NCBI RefSeq assembly: GCF_023806485.1
Contig: NZ_JAMSLR010000011.1
Location: forward strand, 1-64,000
Direction: 5' to 3'
Source: Thermalbibacter longus
GTDB taxonomy: Bacteria; Chloroflexota; Chloroflexia; Thermomicrobiales; Thermomicrobiaceae
Length of the DNA stretch: 64,000 nt
In this document: one piece after another, positions 1 to 9,747 of the stretch
How positions within the stretch are numbered: the first letter of the stretch is position 1
Layout: every line of letters begins with the position of its first letter
Program-made: the position numbers and the translations under genes
The notes under the pieces: generated by a model
What the model saw: only the letters and a program-made list of their open reading frames with translations
What the model was told of the DNA's origin: nothing
The model's database searches: none

Positions 1-1001
<1,001 letters not shown>

Positions 1002-1003
1002 AG

Positions 1004-1048
1004 GTGAGGGGTGTCCCTCACTCCTTCCCCCCTCTCCCCGAGGGGAGA
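1004..1048. terminator. Two tandem GC hairpins between the dpp operon and dnaJ
   Basis: GTGAGGG (1004-1010) pairs perfectly with CCCTCAC (1015-1021) across a 4-base loop. TCTCCCC (1033-1039) pairs with GGGGAGA (1042-1048), realistically as 6 bp with a 4-base loop. They follow the dppC stop on the minus strand and abut the dnaJ -10 box. Neither has a T tract, so termination is plausible but not proven. They could also be an interspersed GC palindrome or an operator over the dnaJ -35 region. Confidence 0.35.
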
Positions 1049-1075
1049 CGGGTATACGGCCTCTCCACGGGTGGG

Positions 1076-1975
1076 TCACCGCTCGCGGCGCCAGGGGTCG
1101 AACGCGTCCCGTAGCCCGTCGCCGACGAGGTTGAAGGCCAGCACCGTGACGAAGATGGCCATGCCGGGGAAGACCGCCACCCACCAGCCCATCCGCATGT
1201 CGACTCGCCCGTCGGCCAGCATGTTGCCCCAGGAGGGCGTCGGCGGCTGCACGCCCAGGCCGAGGAACGAGAGGCTCGACTCGAGCAGGATGGCGTAGGA
1301 GAGCCAGAGGGTCGCCTGGACGATGATGGCAGGGAGCGCGTTCGGCAGCAGGTGCCGCGCCATGATCCGCGGGGTCGAGGCCCCCAGCGCGCGTGCCGCG
1401 AGCACGTAGTCGAGCGCCTTCAGCCGCAGGAACTCGCCGCGCACCAGCCTGGCCGTCGTCATCCACGACGTGAAGCCGATCACGATCACCGTCGTCCGGA
1501 TCCCCGGCGTGAAGAGGGCCGCCGCGGCGATCAGCAGGAAGAGCAGCGGGATCGCCAGCATGATGTCGGTCAAGCGCATGATCACGTTGTCGACGATGCC
1601 CCCGAGGTAGCCGGCGACGGCGCCGAGCGTGATCCCGATCAGCATGATCAGCGACACCGCGGCGAAGCCGACCGCGAGCGACACCCGCGAGCCGACCAGT
1701 ACCCGGCTGAAGACGTCGCGCGTCTGCCGGTCTGTCCCCATCCAGTGCTGCGCGCTCGGCGGCTTCAGCGGCTGGCCGGGGTTGAAGGCCCGGTAATCGT
1801 ACGGGGCGAGCACCGGGGCGAACAGCGCGACCACGTACAGCAGCAGGAGCACGACGCCGCCGGCGACCGCGAGCCGGTTGCGCCGGAAGCTCCGCCAGGC
1901 CAGCCGGAGCTGCGATTCCGGCGGCCGGCTGAGCCGGTCGATCCCGAGGGCAGGCGTCGCAGCGGTCTCGGCCAT
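1076..1975 (-). CDS. dppC: Peptide ABC transporter permease, DppC type
   Basis: Inner-membrane permease of a dipeptide/oligopeptide/nickel family importer (299 residues, usual length). It has a cytoplasmic N-terminus, a first membrane helix at about 35-55 ending in APYDYR, then the TM domain with the EAA loop (VLAARALGAS then RHLLPN) that docks the ATPase. Its C-terminus, LRDAFDPWRRER, is typical of DppC. It lies 41 bases after dppB and is the last gene of the M24-SBP-dppB-dppC run. No DppD/DppF ATPase gene follows. The exact substrate cannot be read from the permease. Confidence 0.93.
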   Translation of the reverse strand: MAETAATPALGIDRLSRPPESQLRLAWRSFRRNRLAVAGGVVLLLLYVVALFAPVLAPYDYRAFNPGQPLKPPSAQHWMGTDRQTRDVFSRVLVGSRVSLAVGFAAVSLIMLIGITLGAVAGYLGGIVDNVIMRLTDIMLAIPLLFLLIAAAALFTPGIRTTVIVIGFTSWMTTARLVRGEFLRLKALDYVLAARALGASTPRIMARHLLPNALPAIIVQATLWLSYAILLESSLSFLGLGVQPPTPSWGNMLADGRVDMRMGWWVAVFPGMAIFVTVLAFNLVGDGLRDAFDPWRRER

Positions 1976-2016
1976 AATCTTCTCGTGCCTCCAGCCCGCG
2001 ACCCGCGCTCCGGCGC

Positions 2017-2976
2017 CTAGTCGAACGAGATGCGCGGGTCGATCAGCGCGTAGACGATATCGACCAGCACGTTCACGATCAGGATGAAGCTACCCGCCAG
2101 CAGGGTGAGCGCGAGGATGACCGGGTAGTCGCGGCGCAGGATCGACTCGTAGGCGAGCGAGCCCAGCCCCGGCCATCCGAAGATGTACTCGACGATCACC
2201 GAGCCGCTGAGCAGGCCGGCGAGCTGGTTGCCGACGACGGTGACCATCGGGATCAGCGCGTTGCGCAGCGCGTGCCCGTAGATCACCGCGCGTTCGGGCA
2301 ACCCCTTCGCCCGCGCGGTGCGGACGTAGTCCTGCGAGATCACGTCGAGCATGCTCGAGCGCATGAAGCGCACGAAGATGGGGAGCACCGTCGTCGCCAG
2401 CACGGTGACCGGCATCACGTAGTGGGCGACCTTCTGGAGCCCGTGGGCGTCGGCCCCGGAACCGAACGCGGGGAGCCAGCCGAGCTTGACGGCGAACAGG
2501 AGCTGCAGCAGCAGGGCGATCCAGAAGTTGGGCAGCGCCAGGCCGAGCAGCACGCCGACCGTCGTCGTGTGGTCGAAGAGCGAGTAGCGCCGCTGCGCGG
2601 AGATCACCCCGATCGGGATCGCCAGCGCCAGCGCGACCAGCAGGGCCAGCCCCTGGAGCTGCACGGTCACCCCCAGGCGCTCGCGGACGAGGTCGATCAC
2701 CGGTGTCCGGTTGAACGTGTAGGCGGTGCCGAAGTCCAAGCGGATCACGTGGGAGGCCCACACGGCGTACTGGACGGGGAGCGGCTTGTCGAGCCCCAGG
2801 TTCCTGCGCACCTGCTCGACGAGCTCGGGATCCATCGCCTGCTCGGAGATGAAGGCGAGCGCGGGGTCGCCGGGAGCGAGGTGGATCAAGGCGAAGACGA
2901 CGATGCTCAAGCCGACTAACAAGAACGGCAAGAGCACGATACGGCGCACGATGTAGGCACGGCTCGCCGGCGTCAC
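2017..2976 (-). CDS. dppB: Peptide ABC transporter permease, DppB type
   Basis: Partner permease of the downstream DppC (319 residues). The first TM helix is followed by the conserved LAPGDPA motif around residues 34-40, typical of DppB/OppB. An EAA loop (VRTARAKGLPE) and the C-terminal VYALIDPRISF motif are present. It forms a heterodimeric channel with DppC in the membrane and takes substrate from the lipoprotein encoded upstream. The 97-base gap after the binding-protein gene suggests one transcript. Confidence 0.93.
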   Translation of the reverse strand: MTPASRAYIVRRIVLLPFLLVGLSIVVFALIHLAPGDPALAFISEQAMDPELVEQVRRNLGLDKPLPVQYAVWASHVIRLDFGTAYTFNRTPVIDLVRERLGVTVQLQGLALLVALALAIPIGVISAQRRYSLFDHTTTVGVLLGLALPNFWIALLLQLLFAVKLGWLPAFGSGADAHGLQKVAHYVMPVTVLATTVLPIFVRFMRSSMLDVISQDYVRTARAKGLPERAVIYGHALRNALIPMVTVVGNQLAGLLSGSVIVEYIFGWPGLGSLAYESILRRDYPVILALTLLAGSFILIVNVLVDIVYALIDPRISFD

Positions 2977-3073
2977 GACGCCGCCACCTCCGCTCCCGGA
3001 TCGGCCTCCGCGGCGCGGAGCGGGGCCTCAGGCCGGCTCGCCGCACCCCGCGCCGCGCTCGATGGTCGAACGG

Positions 3074-4858
3074 CTAGCTGCTGACCCGGTGCCACTCCTC
3101 CAGCCGCTCGAAGAAGGAGAGCACGGTGTTGACGTAGCCCTGGAAGTCCTTGGTGACCACGTTGATGAACGGGCGATCCCAGGCGTAGAACACCGGCACG
3201 TCTCGCTGGATCAGCTCCTGCACCTGCGCGTAGATCTGCTTGCGCTTCTCGACGTCGAGCGTGCGGCGGCCCTCCTCCAGCAGCTTGTCCATCTCCGGGT
3301 TCGAGTAGCCGGAGACGTTGCGGGGCGACTGGGAGTGGAACCACAGGTACAGCTCGTCCGGATCGACGGTCATGCTCGCGAAGGTGGGGCAGATCAGCTC
3401 GAAGGTGCCGTTGGTGCCCTCCTGCACTACCTGTGTCCACTCCTTTAGGTCGGGCACGCCTTCGAGGCCGATCTCGGCGAGCGCCTGCTGCGTGAAGGTC
3501 ACCCAGTCCTCGCGGAACTTGTTCCCCGCGTTGGCGGTGAGGCGCACGCGCAGGCCGGTCGCCCCGGCCTCCTGGATCAGTTGCTTAGCGGCCTGCGGGT
3601 CGTAGGGGATCCGCTGCAGGTCTTGCTTGAAGGCCCAGTGCCCCGGCGGCACCGGCCCGATCGCCGGCTTGCCCAGGCCGAGCAGGAAGTCGCTGGCGAA
3701 CCGATCCACGTCGATCGCCATCGCGATCGCGCGCCGCACCCGGGGATCGGCCAGCGCCTCGATGTTCTTCTCGCCGAAGTTCCAACCGTTGATGTCGACT
3801 CCCGGCGGCCGCACCAGCACGACCAGGTTCTCACGCGCCTTCAACTGGTCGGCGAGCGTCGGCTGGGCGTACATCGAGGCCTCGATCTCTCCGGTCTCGA
3901 GGGCGATGACCAGCGACTGGGAGTCGGCGATGGTGCGGTGGGTGAAGCCGTCCAGGTACGGCAGGCCCTGTTGCCAGTAGTGCGGGTTGCGCTCGGCGAC
4001 GAAGTCGCCGCCGATGTTCCAGCTCTTGAAGACGAACGGGCCGGCGCCGACCGGCTGCTGGAAGAACGGGTCATCGGTCAGGTTCTTGCCCTCGAGCAGG
4101 TGCTTGGGCAGCGGTCTCAGCCAGCGCAGGTTGGCCAGGAAGGCGGCGTTCGGCTCCTTGAGCGTGATCTTGATGGTCTGCTCGTCGACGACTTCGACGC
4201 CCTTGATCGTGTCGGCCTCGCCCTTGTTGTACTCCTCGGCCCCCTCGATGCCGATGAAGCGCGGCACGAACGGGCTCGCGGTCTCCTTCTTGAGGATCGC
4301 GTGGAGCGTGAAGGCGATATCGTCGGCGGTCAGCGGCGTGCCATCACTGAACGTGACGCCCTCCTGGAGGGTGAAGGTATAGGTCGTCTCGCCGTCGATC
4401 GTCCACTCTTTGGCGATGTTCGGCACGGGCTCGAGCGTCTCGAGGTCGAGCTTGAGGAACTCGTCGAAGAGCATGCGGGCGCGCCACTGGCCCTCGGTCT
4501 CGTTGGTCAGCAGCGGGTTGATGGTCTGCGCCTCGCCGAGCGTGCCGATGACGATCGTGCCGCCCCGCTGCGGCCCACCGGCCGCGGTGGGGGAAGCCCC
4601 GGCGGCCGGGGTAGGCGCAGCGCCGGTCGCGGGGGTCTGAGCCCCCGTCGGGGCCGGGGTGGTCGCTTCCGTCGCCTCTCGCTCGCTGACCTCGCCGCAG
4701 GCCACCAGCACTGGCAGCACGGTCGCGGCGGCGCTACCCGCGGCGATGAGGCGAAGGAACTGGCGCCGGTCGATGCCCTGCTCGGCGAAGTGCTGCTCAT
4801 AGCGCCGGAACTGCCGGACGATCGTCTCCGCTCGCTCGCGTGAGATTCGCTCTCCCAT
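3074..4858 (-). CDS. Peptide ABC transporter substrate-binding lipoprotein (SBP family 5)
   Basis: Extracytoplasmic solute receptor (594 residues) that hands peptides or similar solutes to the DppBC permease. The N-terminus carries a twin-arginine signal with R31-R32 in RRQFL, a hydrophobic stretch, and a lipobox LVAC ending at Cys54. A low-complexity Ala/Pro/Thr linker follows to about residue 100, then the family 5 fold. I chose the ATG at 4858 because AGGAGGAG lies 6 bases before it; an in-frame ATG at 4879 would put that ribosome site inside the gene. It follows the M24 peptidase by 72 bases, which supports import of a small peptide. The ligand is unknown. Confidence 0.93.
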   Translation of the reverse strand: MGERISRERAETIVRQFRRYEQHFAEQGIDRRQFLRLIAAGSAAATVLPVLVACGEVSEREATEATTPAPTGAQTPATGAAPTPAAGASPTAAGGPQRGGTIVIGTLGEAQTINPLLTNETEGQWRARMLFDEFLKLDLETLEPVPNIAKEWTIDGETTYTFTLQEGVTFSDGTPLTADDIAFTLHAILKKETASPFVPRFIGIEGAEEYNKGEADTIKGVEVVDEQTIKITLKEPNAAFLANLRWLRPLPKHLLEGKNLTDDPFFQQPVGAGPFVFKSWNIGGDFVAERNPHYWQQGLPYLDGFTHRTIADSQSLVIALETGEIEASMYAQPTLADQLKARENLVVLVRPPGVDINGWNFGEKNIEALADPRVRRAIAMAIDVDRFASDFLLGLGKPAIGPVPPGHWAFKQDLQRIPYDPQAAKQLIQEAGATGLRVRLTANAGNKFREDWVTFTQQALAEIGLEGVPDLKEWTQVVQEGTNGTFELICPTFASMTVDPDELYLWFHSQSPRNVSGYSNPEMDKLLEEGRRTLDVEKRKQIYAQVQELIQRDVPVFYAWDRPFINVVTKDFQGYVNTVLSFFERLEEWHRVSS

Positions 4859-4930
4859 CGTTCTCCTCCTCCGCTTCAAGCTAGACCACGGTCAGGCGCG
4901 TGACAGTTCGGCGACCTCCGGGCGCTGGAG

Positions 4931-6118
4931 TCAGACCGGGATGACCAGGCTCGCGAGGTCGCGCGGGTAGTATGTGATCATCTCGACGCCGTCCGGCGTC
5001 ACCGCGACGGTGTCCGAGTGGCGGAACCCGCCCAGCTCCGGGACGTAGATGCCCGGCTCGACGGTGAAGACCATGCCGACCTCGATGGTTTGCTGGTCGC
5101 CGACGTCGAGGAAGGGGGCCTCGTGGACGAGCGTGGACTTGGCGTGCCCGGTGTGGTGTCGCCAGTACTGCTCCAGCCCGTTCTCCTTGAAGAAGTCGCG
5201 CACCGCCTTGTCCACCGCCGAGCAGGGGATGCCGGGCTTGATGGTCTGGATGGCCAGGGTCTGTACCTCCAGCATCAGGTTGAAGAAGCGCTCCTGCTCC
5301 GGGCTGGGCTCGCCCATGATCATGGTGCGCTCCAGCTCGCAGCTATAGCCCCAGATGTACGCCGTCGCGCCGGTGACCAGGATGTCGCCGGGCTTGAGGC
5401 GGGCGTTGCTGGTCATGGCATGCGGCAGGGCCGAGTCCTTGCCGATTTGGCCGCGGAAGCCGGCCGAGGCCAACCCGCGGCCTAGCGGGCGGTATTCCGG
5501 GCCCAGGGTGCGGATCATCGCCTGCGAGGCCTCGTAGGAGGCGCGCATCGAGATCTCGGTCTCGGTGGCGCCGACGCGGCAGTACTCCTGGAGGTAGGCG
5601 TGGGCCAGGTTGGCCCAGCGGGCGCTCTCGCGCAGGAGCTCCAGCTCCTCCTCCGAGTTGATCATCTGCATGTACTCGATGTCGTCGGCCACGTTGACGA
5701 TCTCGGCCTCGGGCAAGAGCTCGCTGACCTTCGGGCCGCGATAGCCGTAGAGCTGGCCGTAGCCGTCGGAGTCGACGCCGATCTTCGCCCGGCTCAGCCG
5801 GAGGTCGACCAGGATGTCCTTGAGGAACTCCATCGGGTGGCGCAGATCGGGGTACTCCGGATACGAGACGATCCGGTCGGTGAGCGCGAACTCCTGGGCG
5901 TGCTCCAGCTCGAGGCGCGGCACCAGGAGGGCCGACGTGTCTCGCGTGAGCACGAAGGCGATGGGGCGCTCGGTCGGGATGAAGCCGAAGCGGCTGAAGT
6001 AGGAGACGTTGTTGGGGCCGAAAACCACCACTGCCGTGATGTCGCGCTCGCCCAGACGCTGGAGGATCGTGGCGCGACGCCGCAGGTACTCAGCGTCGCT
6101 CAGGCGCAAGCGGGGCAT
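4931..6118 (-). CDS. M24 (Xaa-Pro peptidase/creatinase-like) family protein with altered metal site
   Basis: A 395-residue pita-bread-fold protein with an N-terminal creatinase-type domain (about 1-150) and a C-terminal M24 domain. The usual five metal ligands are not intact: the first Asp aligns with Gly250, the second with Glu261 (in CELERT), His325 (HTGHAKS) and Glu354 (VEPG) are kept, and the last Glu aligns with Ser368 (RHSDT). It may therefore be a metal-independent creatinase-like hydrolase, or use a different ion. It heads the operon with the peptide importer, so its substrate is probably imported. Calling it a prolidase is possible but not safe. Confidence 0.85.
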   Translation of the reverse strand: MPRLRLSDAEYLRRRATILQRLGERDITAVVVFGPNNVSYFSRFGFIPTERPIAFVLTRDTSALLVPRLELEHAQEFALTDRIVSYPEYPDLRHPMEFLKDILVDLRLSRAKIGVDSDGYGQLYGYRGPKVSELLPEAEIVNVADDIEYMQMINSEEELELLRESARWANLAHAYLQEYCRVGATETEISMRASYEASQAMIRTLGPEYRPLGRGLASAGFRGQIGKDSALPHAMTSNARLKPGDILVTGATAYIWGYSCELERTMIMGEPSPEQERFFNLMLEVQTLAIQTIKPGIPCSAVDKAVRDFFKENGLEQYWRHHTGHAKSTLVHEAPFLDVGDQQTIEVGMVFTVEPGIYVPELGGFRHSDTVAVTPDGVEMITYYPRDLASLVIPV

Positions 6119-6193
6119 CGTCGCGGTCTCCTTCCGTCGCCAGAACGGTCACCCGGATGAACCAGGACGGCTGGCCGGGTCGACAGCAGCCAC

Positions 6194-6223
6194 CTTATAG
6201 CAGAGTGTGCCGGAGGCTGACAA
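6194..6223 (-). promoter_or_regulatory. Promoter of the M24/dpp operon
   Basis: Minus strand: TTGTCA (6218-6223), an 18-base spacer ending in TGC, then TATAAG (6194-6199). The extended -10 form TGCTATAA matches the dnaJ, hspR and dnaN promoters in this window. It lies about 76 bases before the M24 start codon. Confidence 0.6.
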
Positions 6224-6250
6224 GAGCTGGTTATGATGGGCAAAACATGG

Positions 6251-7249
6251 CTAGGCGCGCAGCCGGGCGACTACCCGCACGCGGCCGGAACGGCGGGCCA
6301 GCGCGGCGGCCAGCGAGACCGGCGTCGCTGCCACGGTGAGCGGCAGGTGCAGCCGGCCCAGGAGGCGCTCGAGCGCGTCGCCGTCGTGCCCGCGCTGGCG
6401 CAGCGCCAGCCGCAGGCCCCACGACCACTCGATGCCCACCCACTCGTGGCGCACGGCGGCCACGCCGAAGCCGTGCCGATCCAGCAGGACGCGGAGCGTC
6501 TCCAGGTCGAACGTGTAGAGGTGCCGCGGGGCGTCGTAGCCCATCCAGGCGGGGCCCCAGACCCGCGCTGCCCAGGAGCCGGCGTTGGGTAGCCAGAGGA
6601 CGAGCGTGCCCCCGGGGCGCAGCACCCGGGCGAGCTCGGCGAGCGTGGCGGAAGGCGAGGGCAGGTGCTCGAGCACGTGCTGCGCCAGCGCGACATCGAA
6701 ACTCCCGCTGGTCAGCCGAGCCTCTTCGAGCGTGCCGCGCACCACCTCCAGCCCCCAGCGCTGGCGGGCGAGGTCGGCGGCGGACGCGCTCGGCTCGATC
6801 CCCATCACGTTCGGGTTGCCGAGCTCGCGGACGATCTGGAGCAGGTCGCCCGAGCCGCAGCCGAGCTCCAGCACGCGGCGCGGCGGCGCCAGCAGGGGCC
6901 AGAGGGCGCGGAGCTCCCGGCGCAGGAGCCAGCGTCGGGCGGCGGCGGCCAGCCTGCCGCGCCGGTGGGGCGCGTAGTCCACTGGGTAGAAGCGGTCGAG
7001 CTGTGCCAGGATCGGCCGCGGGTTCAGGTAGCGCAGGCCGCAGCGACGGCACCGCACCAGCGTGAAGGGCAGGCCGGTCGTGCGGTGGATCAGGTCGCGC
7101 AGAGAGAGGATTGGCTCAGTGTCGTCGGCGCCGCAGAGGTCGCAGGCCACCGGTTCCAGCACTATCGGTGCGGTCGGGGCCCGCTGGGTACGGCTCGCGG
7201 TAGCGCCCGGCTGGCCGAAGGGAGACTCCTCCGTCGGCTTACTGGTCAT
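6251..7249 (-). CDS. SAM-dependent methyltransferase with N-terminal zinc-binding motif
   Basis: Class I methyltransferase of 332 residues. Near the N-terminus two CxxC pairs (CDLCG and CRRCG, about 30 residues apart) form the putative zinc-binding region common in sugar or natural-product methyltransferases. The Rossmann core has LELGCGSG (SAM motif I) and the downstream LRPGG loop. It overlaps the preceding glycosyltransferase gene by 11 bases, so the two are translationally coupled and may act on one glycoconjugate. I prefer the ATG at 7249 with GGGAG about 10 bases upstream. An ATG at 7264 is possible but has its GGGAG directly against the codon. The acceptor is unknown. Confidence 0.87.
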   Translation of the reverse strand: MTSKPTEESPFGQPGATASRTQRAPTAPIVLEPVACDLCGADDTEPILSLRDLIHRTTGLPFTLVRCRRCGLRYLNPRPILAQLDRFYPVDYAPHRRGRLAAAARRWLLRRELRALWPLLAPPRRVLELGCGSGDLLQIVRELGNPNVMGIEPSASAADLARQRWGLEVVRGTLEEARLTSGSFDVALAQHVLEHLPSPSATLAELARVLRPGGTLVLWLPNAGSWAARVWGPAWMGYDAPRHLYTFDLETLRVLLDRHGFGVAAVRHEWVGIEWSWGLRLALRQRGHDGDALERLLGRLHLPLTVAATPVSLAAALARRSGRVRVVARLRA

Positions 7250-8342
7250 GCGGGAGGCTCCCATCTCCCGGCACGCGCTGGGTGATGTCCTCGCCCGCTG
7301 ACCCGTCGTGGCGCAGGTGCTGGCGGACGCTGTAGTCCCGGCGCGGCGCGGCGTGGGCGATCAGCTCGGCCAGCAGGCCGGTGAGGAAGAACTGCGCGCC
7401 GATGGTCATCAGGAGCACGCCGAGGGTCAGCAGGGGCCGGTGGCCGATCGGCTGGCCGAGGAACCACAGCGCGCTCAGGTAGGCGTTGATCAGGGTGCCG
7501 AGGCCGAGCGAGAGCAGGCCGAACCAGCCGAAGAGGTGGAGCGGCCGCCGGGTGTACTGGGTCAGGAAGAGCACGGTCAGCAGATCGAAGAAGCCGCTGG
7601 CGAAGCGACCGGCGCCGAACTTGGAGCGGCCGAAGCGCCGGGGCCGGTGCTCGACTGGCAGCTCGGCGACCCGGAAGCCGCGGGCGTAGGCCAGCACTGG
7701 GATGTAGCGGTGCAGCTCGCCGTAGAGCGGCAGCTCCCGCAGCACCTCCGCGCGGTAGGCCTTGAGACCGCTGTTGAAGTCGTGCAGGGGCACGCCGGTG
7801 AGCAGCCGGACGACCAGGTTGAACCAGAGGGAGGGCAAGCGCTTGGAGAGCGGGTCGCGCCGGGGCCGCTTCCAGCCGCTCACCAGGTCGACGTGCTCGA
7901 GCGTCGCGAGCAGCCGGGGGATCTCGGCCGGCACGTCCTGAAGGTCGGCGTCGAGCGTGACGATGCGCTCGCCGCGAGCGGCCGCGAATCCGGCCTGGAG
8001 GGCGGCGGCCTTGCCGAAGTTGCGCCGCAGCTCGATCACCTGCACGCGCTGGTCGCGCTCGAAGAGCTGGCGCAGGACGGCGGTCGAGCCGTCCCGGCTG
8101 CCGTCGTCGACGAAGATGATCTCGGCCGGCCAGGGCAGCGTGCTGAGCGTCTCCCGCAGCTCCTCGTAGAGGAGCGGCAGGCTCTCGGCTTCGTCGTAGA
8201 CCGGAACCACGACCGAGAGCCCCGGCGCCTCCAGGGAGCCGCTGGTGACGACCCGATCCGCCTGTACTACCGGCCGGGGCGGCGCTGTCGATCCGGCGAG
8301 CAACACCCTTCCCCTCCCGAGGCGACCTGCTCCCCCGAACAT
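7239..8342 (-). CDS. Glycosyltransferase family 2 with two C-terminal membrane helices (DPM1/GtrB-like)
   Basis: A 367-residue GT2 enzyme. The catalytic domain begins near residue 42 (LSVVVPVYDEAES), with DDGSRDGS, a DADLQD metal/nucleotide motif and GLKAYRAEVL. Two or three hydrophobic helices follow near the C-terminus. This arrangement is typical of enzymes that move a sugar from a nucleotide donor to a polyprenyl phosphate at the membrane. The ATG at 8342 is the first plausible start. The frame remains open far upstream, but that part is the antisense of the HAD-Nudix gene. It is the first gene of a pair with the methyltransferase. Confidence 0.9.
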   Translation of the reverse strand: MFGGAGRLGRGRVLLAGSTAPPRPVVQADRVVTSGSLEAPGLSVVVPVYDEAESLPLLYEELRETLSTLPWPAEIIFVDDGSRDGSTAVLRQLFERDQRVQVIELRRNFGKAAALQAGFAAARGERIVTLDADLQDVPAEIPRLLATLEHVDLVSGWKRPRRDPLSKRLPSLWFNLVVRLLTGVPLHDFNSGLKAYRAEVLRELPLYGELHRYIPVLAYARGFRVAELPVEHRPRRFGRSKFGAGRFASGFFDLLTVLFLTQYTRRPLHLFGWFGLLSLGLGTLINAYLSALWFLGQPIGHRPLLTLGVLLMTIGAQFFLTGLLAELIAHAAPRRDYSVRQHLRHDGSAGEDITQRVPGDGSLPHDQ

Positions 8343-8477
8343 CTTAACAGGATCGTCGCCCGGCGGATCGGCTAGGCCGGTCACCCGGTGGGGCATAATC
8401 GGACGCGGCGACCGCCGGATTCCGGCGCACAGGCTGCCGCATCGCGGCACGGCGATCCCCGCGGCGGGAGGTGATGG

Positions 8478-9716
8478 GTGCTTGCCGAGCAGTTCGATGC
8501 CTTTCTCCTCGATCTGGACGGTGTGGTCTACATCGGAGCCGAGCTGCTGCCCGGTGCCGCTGAGGCGCTCGGCCGGCTCCGCGAGGCCGGCAAGGCGATC
8601 CGCTTCCTGACGAACGATCCGCGGCCGACCCGGAGCGAGCTCGCGGAGCGGCTGGCCGGTCTCGGCGTGGAGGCCCGCGCCGACGAGGTCATCACCTGTG
8701 GGTGGGCGACGGCTGAGTTCCTCCGGCGAGAGGGTGTGCGCTCGGTCTTCGTCGTCGGCAGCGCTGGGCTGCGGGCGGAGCTGGAGCAGGCCGGGATCGC
8801 GGTCGTCGACCGGGAGCGGCCGGAGGCGGTCGTGGTCGGTGCCGACGAGCACCTCGGCTATCTCGATATCCTGCGGGCCAGCCGGCTGATCCACCAGGGC
8901 GCGCGGTTCGTCGCAGTCAACGTCGACGGGGCGTTCCCCGTCCCCGGTGGCCTGGCCCCGGCGACCGGCGCCGTGGTCAGCGCGGTGCAGGCGGCCACCG
9001 GGCGGCGTCCGATCGTCGTCGGCAAGCCGTCTCTGCCGATGTTCGAGCTGGCGCTGGCGAGCCTCCCGGGTCGCCAGCGGGTCGTGATGGTCGGCGATAC
9101 CCCTGAGTCCGACGTGCTCGGCGCGCACCAGGCCGGGATCCCCGCTATCCTGGTGGCCGAGGAACCGCCCCGCTATCCCACGGCCGGAGACTTCCGCAAC
9201 CCGGACGCATGCATCCGCACCCTGCTCGACCTCTTCGAGCCGGGACGCTCGATCCGGCAGTGGACGAGACCCTCCCATCCCTGGCCCGAGCGAGTGGCCC
9301 CGGGCGTCGCTGCGGTCGTGCTGGACGGCGACGGACGCGTGCTCCTGGTGAAGCGGGCCGACAACGGCCGGTGGGGCCTGCCGATGGGGCAGGTGGAGCG
9401 CGGTGAGACGGTAGCCGAGGCGGTGGCGCGCGAGCTGCGCGAAGAGGTCGGGCTGGAGGTACGCGTCCTGCGGCTGGTCGGCGTCTACTCTGAGCCGGCC
9501 TCGCAGGTGTTCGTCTACCCTTCCGGAGAGGCCGTCCAGTTCGTGACCTGCTGCCTGCTCTGCGAGATCTCCGGTGGCGCTCTGCGCGCGGACGACGCCG
9601 AGATCCTCGATGCCGCCTTCTTCCCGCCGGACGCCCTGCCGGACGATCTGCTGTCGATGCACCCTCGGTGGCTGGCCGACGCGCTGGCAGGTCAGACGGC
9701 GGCGTTCGTGCGATAG
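8478..9716 (+). CDS. HAD-IIA (NagD-like) phosphatase fused to a Nudix hydrolase
   Basis: Two complete catalytic modules in 412 residues. The N-terminal HAD-IIA phosphatase has D12-L-D14-G, T45-N46, K183 in GKPSLP and G206-D207-T with D212, so all four HAD motifs are intact. A linker at about 232-272 leads to a Nudix domain with a perfect Nudix box from G304 to L326 (E310, R318-E319, E322-E323). HAD-IIA enzymes dephosphorylate small phosphometabolites and Nudix enzymes cleave nucleoside diphosphate-X compounds, so sequential sanitation of one metabolite is a fair inference. The start is GTG at 8478 with GGAGGT 5 bases upstream. A second HAD-IIA gene without the Nudix part lies at 48792-49625. 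Confidence 0.93.
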   Translation: MLAEQFDAFLLDLDGVVYIGAELLPGAAEALGRLREAGKAIRFLTNDPRPTRSELAERLAGLGVEARADEVITCGWATAEFLRREGVRSVFVVGSAGLRAELEQAGIAVVDRERPEAVVVGADEHLGYLDILRASRLIHQGARFVAVNVDGAFPVPGGLAPATGAVVSAVQAATGRRPIVVGKPSLPMFELALASLPGRQRVVMVGDTPESDVLGAHQAGIPAILVAEEPPRYPTAGDFRNPDACIRTLLDLFEPGRSIRQWTRPSHPWPERVAPGVAAVVLDGDGRVLLVKRADNGRWGLPMGQVERGETVAEAVARELREEVGLEVRVLRLVGVYSEPASQVFVYPSGEAVQFVTCCLLCEISGGALRADDAEILDAAFFPPDALPDDLLSMHPRWLADALAGQTAAFVR

Positions 9717-9747
9717 CAGTTCGGTCTCGACGCTCCGCAACGTGACA

